Source: Anas platyrhynchos
Taxonomy: Eukaryota > Chordata > Aves > Anseriformes > Anatidae
Reading direction: 5' to 3'
Length of the DNA stretch: 64,000 nt
Assembly: GCF_047663525.1 (NCBI RefSeq)
Contig: NC_092591.1
Span: 46,043,501-46,107,500 of the forward strand
Both the position numbers and the translations under genes were made by a program. Positions 50,633-61,908 of the stretch are shown here, piece after piece. The notes below the pieces were generated by a model that saw only the letters and a list, made by a program, of their open reading frames with translations, did no database searches and had not been told where the DNA came from. The stretch's first letter is position 1. Each line of letters starts with the position of its first letter.

Positions 50633-53600
50633 AAGATAGCCTGGGTGTGTTGGAGCCATTTACAGAGCATGATCTTCAATCACTGCGTGCAGTCCTTACA
50701 CTTGAAGGATCGATGCTGTCTTTCAGCTGTTTCTGCAAGCTAAAAGCAGAGCTGTGCAAGTAGAGCAGTTTAAACAAATGCTATGATTTGCCTCAATTAA
50801 GGCTACAGCTGGTCCAGAAGTGCTTTCTTTAAAGAGCACCTGCTGATCAACATAAGAGCTAATCAACCTCTTATTACAGAAAACATGGTTATTTTTGCAG
50901 AGTTCATGCACTAAAACAGAACAAGGCTTAACATATTTCCTCTCCTCTGCATCATGCCCTGCTCGGTGAGTGAGGCAGTGACACTAAACCAGACAGGGCT
51001 TAGAGCCTGCAATTTCCAGAGTGGGCTGGAGGAGGTGAGGGACATGGGGCATTTCCTATCACACACGCCAGCCTGGCTTAGAAGCAGCCCCATTGTCCTC
51101 AGTATTTAGGGACAAAGCCAAGGGTTCAAGAGGAATCCTTGACCTGAGTGTGTTGCAGGGGAGAGACACAATGCCCACATCCCCAGGACAGGAAGAGCCC
51201 GAGAAGGCCGGGTGGTTTCAGAGCTTAGCCCATTCGGTCTCCTTGCATTGCTGTGGAACCAAATGCTGAAGAAGTGACTCGTTGCTCTGTTAACATGTTT
51301 ATTTGCTCCACAGCTGCCTGGAAGGACTTCTCTCATTTACTGTGGATAGGCATTGCACACCAGAATCTCATAAGTGGTGCTGACCTCTGCGAGCAGGCTG
51401 CGCCATGTCAGAGCCTCCTCTGTGTGCACTCAGGTGTCTCACCTCCAGTTCTTCAGGTCAAATAGCCTTTCCGATTCCATATGACCGAGTAATTTTAAAT
51501 AATGCAGCAGCAAAGATGAGGCAGGAGAGTAAGGAAATGATCTCTTGTTTTTCAATAGGGCATTTACTTTATATTTGGGTGAGATTCAGAACAGCTGTTT
51601 TAGTGGCTGCAGACTGAAATGCTGATCCAAATGTCTGGGGCATGCAACTTCATTGAAGTTGCAGTCTGAAACCAAACATCATCACGTTTTTTATAGTTTA
51701 AATTACCATGTTAGATATATATTTTTAATCACTCGATAAAACAGTAATTACATGATGAGTTAATTAATTGTTTTATGTCTTCTTTCTACCGGTCAGCTTA
51801 AAGGAAAGGAATGAAATGGCAGAGAGAGCCCCAAACCTTCAGCTTGTTGTGGTGCTAGTTGCACCACTTTCTCATACAAAATAGTCTGTGGCTAGACACT
51901 AGTTTGCCTGGTTTTGGTGGGCACCAGAGGGAATTATACACCAAAAAGCCTTAAAAACTCCGTGGCACGTCATTCTGTGAAACACTATGGATGCAGGCAG
52001 GACTTCCAGCCAGATGTTGCCCAACAACGGTGCCTGTGTCATTAAACTGGCTACTAAAATTGACTCTTTGCCAGTGTCACTGGCCATGACCAGAAACATC
52101 TGACCTTGAAAAGAAAGAAGAAAGTGGCAGCATAGTTTTCCAAAGCGCTCTGCACCCTCCCTGTGACTAAAGTCCGCAGCCCTCTCTGGCAGTTGGCGCG
52201 GGTAACAATTCGCCCCTTCTCTGTAGCAGGGGTGAGGGGTAGGGCCGTGTTCTCCACATACTCCGAGCCTCCTCCTCCGTTTGCATCTTTGGTTTCAAAG
52301 TGGCTGAAAAAAGCACAAGTGGGTTTTTGTGCTTGGAAAATGGGGTGGCTAGACTGGTCTGCCCCTGTGCATCTGCAGATGCGAAACTCTGGGTGAGCAT
52401 TTGGAAAGTACTCCCAGAAGTGCCCGTGAGCTCTGCTCTCAGCAAACACAGCTCGGCTCTGTGCAGGTGTTGGGCAAGGAGCTTCACTGGGGTGCAGGAG
52501 AGGGCTTGGAAAAATGATGAGGAAAAAAAATGATTTTTTGTCCTTACATTGCAAAATTACCATGAGCTGGTTAATGGTTAGAGGGTAAAAATGCTTGAAT
52601 AATTAGTAATATGTGTATGGGTGTCATCAGAGCAGTCCTCACTACATCTGCCTTCTGTGTCATCATTTATCTATCACGGAGACCCCTAATCTCTTGTCCG
52701 GGTCGACCCAGCCTTAATCCCTGCACCATCTCGTGGTGGAGTAACTCCTTGTGTGTGGCACTGCGGGCTGGGTGTGCGAGACACGTACTTGAACCATGTT
52801 CAGATCAATTGTTCTTGTGTTCTCTCAGCGTCACTATGGATTTTTTTTTTGTGTCCAAAGGTGACTTGAAAGCCAGAGGAGTGAAGAGGTTGGCGTGAGC
52901 GCTGTGGCACCTTGCAGCAGGTACAAAGTGTGCTGTGGCAGGACTGTCCTGCAGCACACAGCAGCAGTGCCAGGAGCTAGGGCCCTGGGATACGCGGGGG
53001 ATCTCTTAGCCCCAAAGGGAGGTATATGGGGGGGGTTCATCACGGGTTCTTCTGTCACTGTTTCTTCTGCATTGATTCCTTAAATATGGACAAAGTCTCT
53101 TAAGGAACGAGTCCTTGCCTCCAGCTGGGTGGGACGAGTTTTGAATGTCAGCATCCATCCCTCCGTGCCCATAATGGCCCAGGAGCTGCCGCTGCCTTTA
53201 AGCATTGTTACATTATTGGCTTGTGCTGCTGGCTGCCAAACTGATATTTAGTGTACGAGCAGAAGAGAGGGGCGAGATCTGCTCCCCACCACCACCTGTT
53301 AATAAATCAGCACCGCAGGGAAGAGCTTTCTGCCAGAAACGAAGCCTCTTCAGCGCGTGCTCCTGGTGGGTCTGTTTATTTCTCCAAAGCACTTCCCACT
53401 TAGCGGGGGCGAAGCAGCCCTGCTCCCCTGTGCCTTTTTCCTCCCTCTGATGCTTTTATTACAGTTGCTCTGCTCTGGCAGAAGCTGTCGTGCTCCGGGA
53501 CAAGGAGCAGCTGAGGTTTTGCTAAGGGAGCAGGAGCAGCTGCACTGCTCGGGGCTAAGAGAAGAAGGATTTGGCCCCAAAGTGCTGCTGCTGGGCATGG

Positions 53601-54000
53601 GCTGCTCTGTGCTTGGAACAAATTCCTCTTCGTTGCGAGATGGCTGTCGAGGAGAGAGCCCAGGAGACGTCTTCAGGGGCATGGCTACTCAGATGGTTTG
53701 TGCTTTAGTCTCTCTGTTTATAAAATAGGGTTTGAGGTGGTTTTGACACCTGCTTGGTGCCGTGCAATGCCACAGGAGCCTGTAGCAGAGGCAGCCGAGC
53801 ATCCCGCTCCGTCCCCCAGCTGCTCTGGAGGAGCAGCACTGCAGTGTGGAACGGGTGGTGCTTGAGGGCCCCTCTCCAGTTTTCATCTTTGTTTTTCTCC
53901 TGCTGCTCTGAACCAGGCAGCCTTGCTGGAAGGGCAGAGAGCAAGCTTTTCCTTGTGCTCTGAAAGAAAACAGGGTTAGCTCACAGACAGCATCATTTTT
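50633..54000. other. 3' UTR / intergenic sequence after LRRC56
   Basis: The LRRC56 3' UTR must begin here, but its end cannot be fixed. No mobile element, RNA gene or convincing ORF is seen. GC content rises from about 52 kb onward, which makes long chance ORFs common on both strands. Confidence 0.6.
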
Positions 54001-57000
54001 TAAACCTCACTGTTCATCTCTAGCAGATCGCACTCCAAAACCCCAAATTGTTTTACGGCAGGCTCGAGGTACCAGGTCCCTGCCCCTCGGGAGGACCTGC
54101 AGCTCCCCTGGGACCACGCTTTGGTGCGTTGGGGTGGGCTGACCCAGGCTCAGCAGTTCAAAGCCTCCGAGCACTGGGTAGGCAGGGGGTTAGAGGCACA
54201 GAATCCTGGTCCTGAGCCTGGTGCTTCACGGTGACTTCCCAGCCAAATGCAGGAGGGCACTGCCACACACGAGTTGTCCTCCAGGATTAATTGGTGACAC
54301 GAGAAGAGGCTGGGCTGCTGTGCAGGGCCGCGGAGGTCGCTGTGTGTAATTACGGGGTGTCTGGTGGCAAACGAGCCTGGCAGATGGAGGAAGGCACAGA
54401 GACAGCTCCGACGTGCCCTCGGTGCCTGAACCAGCTGCTGCGGGGAGGCTGAGCCATTTTTCCCCATCACGGCTTGCAAAGCTGCCCCTGCCCTTCCACT
54501 AGTCTTTGGAGGGCTCGGCTGTAAGGTCCCGTGGTTCACCTGGGTCTTAAATCCCACAGGTAGAAAATAAATGACCAAAGTAAGGGGTCAGGTTCCTGGG
54601 CGCAGAGCTGCGGTGTTATTTGGAAGCCTAAAAGCTGCCGAGGGGAGCGGGGCTGGAGCCGCAGTGAGCCGAGCCGTGCTTGGTGAGCAGGAGGAATAGC
54701 TTGGGACGGACGCTAGAGGGGAGGAGAGAGTCTCGCAAGCTTTGACTTGGAAAAGTAGACGGGGAGACCAAAAGCAGGCGGTTTCAGACGGCTTGGGGTC
54801 CACGTCCCCTTCCCTGTGCCTCGCTGGGGAGGGATCCCGAGAGGGCAGGGCACCGAGGGGTGACAAACAGGTGCCCATGTCACCTCGAGGTTCCCACCAC
54901 ACAGTGCTCATCGCCCTCCATCCTCTCCCTGCAGGGATTTCCTTTGTCTGTGGCTCCAGCCCGGACCCTCGCCCATCCCTGGGCCTCATTCTCGATGCTT
55001 TGAGGGATCTTCAGCAGGACTTCCTGGACGACTTACCAAATCCTCTCCCTTTCAGAAGCTCGGGACCCTCTGGAGTACATCTCCTGGTCTCATCCCTGTT
55101 GGGCTGGGGCAGTGATAGGCAGAGATTAAAAACATTGATTGGTCTTGTGGGGTCAAAGCACCAAGTGTGTTTTTCCCCTGGGTGGTCACTAGGAATTACT
55201 TGTCTTTATTGGGGGGGGGGGGGGAGAAAAAAAAAAAAAAAGGTAAAATGCCGTCTTTTCCCTGATCGTCCTATCACTTTCGTGGTATCTAGTGTCAGAT
55301 TGTGGTATTAAAGGGCAAAAAGAGAGGTGTTATTTTCCCCTTTCAACTGCTATTGCACAATACTGACTTTTTTTTTGGATTATGAACAGTCCAGGGGAAG
55401 CTGGAACCCAAACACAAATCTTCGGATTAGATTAGTGGCCTGGAAAAACAAAGGAGAGGCCCTTGTTGCTACGGAAAGAGTGACGGCTTCACCTTAAAAT
55501 CGAGCAGACTTTGCAAAGAAGGGTTAGCTTGTCTTTTTTTTTTAATATATATTTTTCTTTGCAGTTTGAACAAAGCAAACACGCCGCGGAGATAAGAGCT
55601 TGCGAACGGGTCAGCCCCGAGAGGGGAAGAAGAGGTGGAGCAGGTCAGCTGGCTCAGGGGATTTACAGGGGAAGATAAGCAAAAAGAGGGAATGTTTCTG
55701 GGAGGTCCCAGCTCCCAGTAACCATTTACATTCAGACACTACGTGCGCCGGACTGATGGCACCGCCACTACTTGCACTGACGGTGTCTGAGGGTCTTGCA
55801 GCCCTTGGCAGGTTCAGCAAGGTGGATCAGGGTGGAAGAGACAGAAATTGTGAGGAAGGGGCTTTATCATAGCCCTTGTGAAAGTGCTGTCCCACCCATT
55901 AAAAATAAATAAATGAATATGAATGTGTTGATGTGTATGTGCAGAGCTGCTCCTTCGCTCTGCAGGCCCCGCACGTGGCTCGGCAGGGATCCCGGGATGC
56001 CGGCAGGGTTTGCCTGGTTGCTTTTAATGGGCACTGGGGCTGTTCCCTGCCACATACGATTTATTCATGTTCTGGATCACGGAGCTTGAATGGTCTTTCC
56101 TATTTCCAGTGCCTCTGCCGCGGCCTCATTTGCAGGGTGATTCATGAGGCAAGCTGCAACAAAAGCTTTCCTCCCCCTGCCCTGCTGACCAGCACAAACA
56201 TTGTCCCTTGTCATGGGAGCCTCTGGCTTTTTGGGTCCCCAATCATCAGTCAGGGTAATCTGGGGCTCCTGCATCACCCCCGTATCCTGCTGCTCCAGAA
56301 GTGATGTCCAAGAGAAAGCTGCCTCTCCATGCTCAGAGCCACGCGGGGCAGCGTCCCCTCGCCTGCCTTCATCCCCATGCCGTGGCTCTATCTGTGCTGC
56401 TGACACCCTGGGAATGGCTCCACATTTCCCAAGGCGGCCTGTCTGTTTTGTTTTTTTTCCTTAACATGAGCACATCACAATAACAGCCATGATTGGATAA
56501 AATGTTTGTTTTCTGCGCAGCACAGAACTGAAGGGCGGCTGGCACTGCTCCTCGCCTGCAGGCTGTCAGTCCTCTCCTTATTTCCCCTCTCGGCAGCATC
56601 CCCGCAGCAGGACGCCCGCAGGACACATGGGATGCCCCATGGGACCGACTGTGCCCAGGGCAGGTGTTTGGGTGAGGCCGAGCACCCGGTGCTGCCATCG
56701 CCCAAATTCCTGCCCCCTCACCGCACGGCGGTGCCAAGTGCTGCTCTGCCCCCCCGGCTCAGCCCTGCAGCATCCCGCCTTTTTCTTATTTGTTTTTCTC
56801 CCCTTCGGAGCTATTTCTTTACCTCCCATATGCCGTAATAATTACAAACGATAACTTCACAGCTGCTCTGCTATTCCGGGCTCGGCAGAGCCGCGCGCCT
56901 CCGCCTTTCCTCCCTCCCACAGCTCCAGGTCAGCGTCTTGGCCCCGGCACTCAGGGATTCCTGTGATTTCTTCGACTCCGGAGGATCTGGGCCCTTTTCC

Positions 57001-59240
57001 CCTCTGTTGCCATCTGTCTCGCCCCAGCACTGCCAAGGGGGACGGGGCTGCAGGATCTTCCTGTTACCATGGAGAGAGGCGAAGAGGTGAGGATGCAGCC
57101 CCCCAGCCCTGAATTTAAGGCCTGTGAGCCTTAAATGCTGCTGCCTGGGGGTGACAGCAGCCGCGAAATGGGGCTCGTGGTCAGGGGCTGTGTCCTGCGC
57201 CAGTCTGGGTTGACACAGGGAGTGCTCTGCTAAAGAGATGGGGATGGCGAGGGGTCAGGGCAGCAGGCAGCGCTCCTGTCTCGGGAGAGAAGAGGCACGT
57301 GTTGCGTTCCCCGTTACAGACCTTGTGGCTGGTGGTTTGTGAGCACTGAGAGCCCACACTGGAGGTACAGGGGGACAAGGGGTTTCTGCTGGCTCCTCCG
57401 GAGGCAAGTGCTGCCATCAGTCCTGCCCCAGTCACCGAGCATCCTCGCCCCAGAAGCACGGCTCCAGCACTGCTGAGGCTTGGCAGAAATGTGTTCAGGG
57501 AGTCAGTGAGATGTGTGAGGCTCTGCCTGGCACCAACGTGCCCACGAGAGGCTGCTCCCTGCTTCTCAAGCCGTGCGAGACAGGCGTCTCCTCGCCTCGG
57601 TTTGCCAAAATCTGGGTGCACAGCACTGATTTTCCAGCTCCAAGAGCCCTGCTGGAAAGGCCCTGGTTTGAACCTGGAGTAGAATGGGTGACATCAGGGG
57701 GTGACATCTCCTCCCTGCCAGACCCCACGGGACACCTGCACTGGGTCTCCCCGCAGGACAAGGCAGACACAACTCCTTGGGGTCATCCCAAAAACTGAGA
57801 GTGGGCAGGGGGGAGCAGGTCTGTGCACCCTGAGGCTTTTCACACAGTGGGACTACCACAAAAATCCCAACCGAGACTCTCCTGCGGCGTCCCAGCTGCC
57901 TGCCGAGCCCTGTGGGGGCAAACCCCCCCGCGGTGGCAGCGCCACGTGCATCGCACACACCTTCCCTGGGGAGTGGGCAGCCCGCGTGGGGATGGCTCAC
58001 AAAGCCCGAGCCCCCGTGGGCGCGAGCTGCAGGCTCCATCTGGCTCCGCTCTCCAGCACCAGGAGGTGAGGGGAGGAGGGACACACGTGCCCTCAGCAGG
58101 CAAGTTCCTCTCGGAGAGCCCCAGCCCTTAACTGGTACAGCTGTGAAAGGGGATGGATGGATCCAGGAGCCTGCCAAAGCTCTTGCCAAAGCAGGGCGGC
58201 TGGAGGGCTTGCAGACACACAGGGTTAGCTCCAAATCCAGGCTGATCTGCACCAAAATTGCAGCCCTTATCTCCACCCCAGCCTTGCAGCAGGGTCACTG
58301 CAGCTAGCTGGTTGTTGGTTTCTTAGCTTCAGTCTTCTGGATCATGTGCCGCAATTAATCTGGTCTCTCAGAGGCGGGATGAGTAGGAGTCAGAAATGAA
58401 GCTGTAATCGTCTGTGCCTTTGGCACGGAGGGAAGGAATCATTTTGCAGTCTCATCTCCCCGCCGGTCGCTCTAGGAAAAGCCTCCATCGCTTCAGCGGC
58501 GCTGGGAGAATTACCCTAACACAGCTAACGGGGCTGGGCGAGGCTGAAGGACGTGTGTGCAGAGGGAAGCAGCGGGGCCTGGGCCGTGTCACTGCTCCTT
58601 GCCTGGTTTTGTCTGAGTTACCAGGGGCAAGTGCCCGGGCCCTGTCCCCAGGCAGGGTGACCAGACTGCCACCAGCTCCCTGCTGTCACGTTGTGGTGCC
58701 AGGCTGCTCGTCCCCGGCACCATTTCCTTCCCATGTCACCCAAACTTGTCCAGCAAACACAAACTCCAAGGCCAGGCCTTGTCCAACACTTGGCCTCTCT
58801 TGCAGTGGGAAATGTGAGGTCCTCTGGGGGTCTGCTGCTCCCCGTGCCCTGCTGTGCCTATCACTGTCAGTAGAAGGCCCAGTGTGGAAAGCAATTAGGC
58901 CGGGAAGGCCTAACGAGCCCTCATTAACACGCCTTCGGAGTGGGGTTGGCAGAGGAACCCACACCTCGCTGGGAGCGGTTCCCTCTGCAGCCCATGTGGA
59001 GGGGGGAGGTGTTGAGGCTGAAGGCTCCAGAGACCCTTTGAATGTCCCCAAAAAGGGATGTTTCCAGTGCAAGTGGCCGTGTCTGCAGGGAGTGGGCTCA
59101 AGTGACCGGGGTCTCCATCGCACACCCTGGGGGTGTCTGGGCTGCCCAGGGGACTTCACAGGTGTCCCTGCCCTGCTGTGACTACAGCAGGTGGTGTGAA
59201 ATGAGCCAGGAGCTGACATCCACACTGGGGACATAACAGA
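54001..59240. other. GC-rich intergenic region without recognised genes
   Basis: ORFs of up to about 250 codons occur on both strands but are Pro/Arg/Gly/Ser-rich, overlap one another and show no known domain, as expected of GC-rich noncoding DNA. A locally CpG-dense segment lies near 56870-56910. A G14/A16 homopolymer pair lies at 55211-55241. Confidence 0.6.
55211..55241. repeat. Adjacent G and A homopolymers
   Basis: A run of 14 G is followed, after A-G, by a run of about 15 A. Lengths may be unreliable in the assembly. Confidence 0.9.
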
Positions 59241-59249
59241 GTAATGTTC

Positions 59250-59700
59250 CCTTCAGTTTAATTAAGGATTTTTTTTTTGATGAATTATAAATTAACCTGA
59301 ATTAAAAGACCATTTATTTCAAATGAGAGCGTGTACAAAAAGATTCCACGTGGTTCCACTAAGCTAATCTAAACTTGCACTCTTAATTATTAGGGATTAA
59401 TTTTCCAAGAGCGCACGCGATGTTTTTGCTAATGTAAACACCAGTCAGATAATGTGGCAGGCGTTCGGAAAGTGAACAGTTTTTGTCTTCTACGGGGTGC
59501 AACACTTGATATAAACACGTCGCTCAGGCATTTTGTATCACTGCCTCATTCCCTTTCCCAGGCAAGAATAAGCTATGCCAACGTAAATGGTACTGCTTTC
59601 ATTTTACAGGGGTATGTATATGTTTGTCTTTAATAATAATAATAGTAATGATGATGATGGATGAGTCGTTCTGCTGTAATTACTCCAACTGATTTAAATC
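59250..59700. promoter_or_regulatory. AT-rich island with homeodomain, FOX and E-box motifs
   Basis: In a GC-rich setting this stretch is abruptly AT-rich, with repeated TAAT/ATTA cores (e.g. near 59261, 59283, 59384-59400), a palindromic CACGTG near 59347 and a FOX-like GTAAACA near 59433. It ends in a TAA/TGA trinucleotide repeat at 59631-59660. This pattern is typical of conserved developmental enhancers, but conservation cannot be seen from one sequence. Confidence 0.3.
59631..59662. repeat. (TAA)n/(TGA)n microsatellite
   Basis: Short tandem TAA units passing into ATG units. Confidence 0.85.
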
Positions 59701-61600
59701 TGTGCAACTTCTGGGCACTAACAAGGCTTGAGCCTGTGGCCAGCAGATGATGACAGAGGCACCTGTGACCCGTTTCTGCCCTTGCCCCTCCTGCCCACTC
59801 CTCTCCAAGCTGTTAGGTGCTTTCCTTGCTGCTCAGGATTGATGCGCCCACAGCAGAGCCGGTGGAAAAGGCTGGGGAAACTCCTTTCATCTCTGCAGCA
59901 CCTCGCTTGGACAACCATGTCCCCTCCAGAGTCCCCTGCTCCCCAGACCTTTGATCCCCCCTTGATCCCATTGTCTGTGTTGTCCCTATTCCATTTCGGT
60001 GCATTTGCAGCCTGTAACAGCTCCTTCCCTTTGTTTTTATCCTGGGCAGCATGTATGGACAAGATAATATAGAAAGAACAGCAAGCAAACAAACCTCACC
60101 GAGGTCAGTTCTCCCCTGGCTTAGTGCGTGTGATGGAGGCGGGGATGGGCTGAAACTTCCAGCCACTCTGAAGGCATTCATACAGCGAGGACCAACAGCA
60201 CAGCTTGGATCCTCAGATGAACTTTGTTGCAGGTAAAACCCCAACGTGAATCTGTCTTGACAAACAATAACTCTTTATTTTGTTTTTCTAAAAAAATGTT
60301 TTTCAACAATTTTCCTTCCTCTTGGCCCCACCACAAATCCGCTCTCCCCACTCTCTTCTAATCTTTTCTTTGGCGGCTAAAACTATTATCTTTATTGTTT
60401 CAGGGCTTGGCTTCTTCCTGTTAGATCTCCTAATTGGATTTCTCCTCTCCAATCTACTTAGTCTCTTCTGTGCGCCCAGCAAAACCCTTTAACCCTTCGA
60501 CACCCCTCCACCTCGCTGAGCTGGCTGCCCTCGGATGCTCTCTTCTCCCCGCGCGGCTCTGATTTAGCTCCCTCTTGGCAGCATCACTCATTTCCCCCCC
60601 TCTGCGAATAACTGAGCTGTGCTTGATGTTACTTCAGAGCAGCTCCTCTTCCCACTTGGCACCGGCACGGCTTCCCTAAGCGACGGCTGTCCTCCCTCGT
60701 CTCGCTGCCCAAAGACAATGTGCTGCTTCCTAATCTCCTTCGCTATCTGCGGGCTGCGGGGGGGCACAAAGGCTCGTTTGGTTTTAACCGAGAATAAGCA
60801 AAGTGACCTACATCACCCTCCAGAAAGGCTAGCAGCAGCTCCGAAGTCACGCTAGGGCCAAGGAGTGCTGCTGAGAGCTGGAGGGGACGGATCCGTCAAG
60901 CTCAGACTCTTCTTTTCCCCTCCAGGAGAGGTGAGGCTATCTGATTTTCTCCTTCTTTCCCCAACCTGGACCAAGGTTTCCAGGAGAAACCTGCTGGTTT
61001 GAGGTGTCACAGGCGCAGGGGACAGCTGAGGGCAGCTGCAAGTGAAATCGCCCAGAAGTGACAAGACTTTGGCTGCAACTAACAGAAAGCTGAAGCTCTG
61101 CTCCGGGCATCAGCTGAGACAGGAGGGTTTCTGAAACCAAGCCTGGTGGTGCCAGAGGTGGTGGAATAAGATCTTCTCCCAGTGAGTGTGAAAGGAAGAA
61201 AAACAGGGAGAAGCGGTACTCAAGTCCCTCCTACCTGGCCTCTCAGCCCAGGTCCAAGTGCCTGGCTCTCGGCAGGCCTTGATGGACCCAGTCCCTCTCC
61301 TCTTTTCCTGCTTTTCCAGCTTCTTTGTGACCTCAGCGCCTTTGTGCTTGTGATGCTGGAGCATGTCACCATGGTTAAGGCTGCTATTCCCAGCAGGAAT
61401 ATCATCCCACCTGTGAGATGGATAGGTTTGGACATCGGGGTGTGGATGAGCGCACACGATTACCCTCACTCGCTGTTCCCACTGGGCAGGTGGAAAAACA
61501 AATCTGCCAGGTACAGAAAGCCCTTCAGGGGAACGGCAATGGGGAGAGCCCTCCTGTGGAGGAGCTGGTCCGAGGGAGAGAGGGCAGGGATTAATTTGCT
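59701..61600. other. Intergenic sequence, nothing recognised
   Basis: No gene, RNA or element identified. A T/A-rich pocket at about 60240-60310 and 60380-60440 could belong to the same regulatory landscape as the AT-rich island. Confidence 0.5.
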
Positions 61601-61614
61601 GAGAAAACCTATAG

Positions 61615-61908
61615 TTGGCCTGTTCTCCCACGTGCCTGGTGACAGGACGAGGGGGAATGGGCTAAAGTTGCGCCAGGGGAGTTTTAGGTTAGATGTTAGG
61701 AAGAACTTCTTTACTGAAAGGGTTGTGAGGCACTGGAACAGGATGCCCAGGGAGGTGGTGGAGTCACCATCCCTGGAAGTGTTCAAAAGACGTTTAGATG
61801 TAGAGCTTGGGGATATGGTTTAGTGGGGACTGTTGGTGTTAGGTCAGAGGTTGGACTCGATGATCTTGAGGTCTCTTCCAACCTAGAAATTCTGCGATTC
61901 TGTGATTC
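61615..61908 (+). mobile_element. CR1 LINE 3' fragment, plus orientation
   Basis: Contains the standard CR1 end: 'ttaggaagaacttctttact', 'ggttggactcgatgatcttg', 'aggtctcttccaacct' and the terminal octamer-like 'attctgcgattctgtgattc'. The translation gives [20 protein letters not shown] then [18 protein letters not shown], the usual CR1 terminal reading. It is the best preserved CR1 in the window but only about 290 bp long. Confidence 0.93.

Noticed and set aside
54742..55311. 189-codon plus-strand ORF
   Set aside because: Runs through the G/A homopolymers and has no domain; chance in GC-rich sequence.
57566..58276. 236-codon minus-strand ORF
   Set aside because: Same GC-rich artefact pattern; no recognisable motif.
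58414..59181. 255-codon plus-strand ORF in GC-rich DNA
   Set aside because: Low-complexity Pro/Gly/Arg/Ser composition, heavily overlapped by ORFs in other frames, no domain or splice context.
61182..61823. 213-codon plus-strand ORF
   Set aside because: Its C-terminal half is the standard reading of a CR1 3' end; the N-terminal half is not protein-like.
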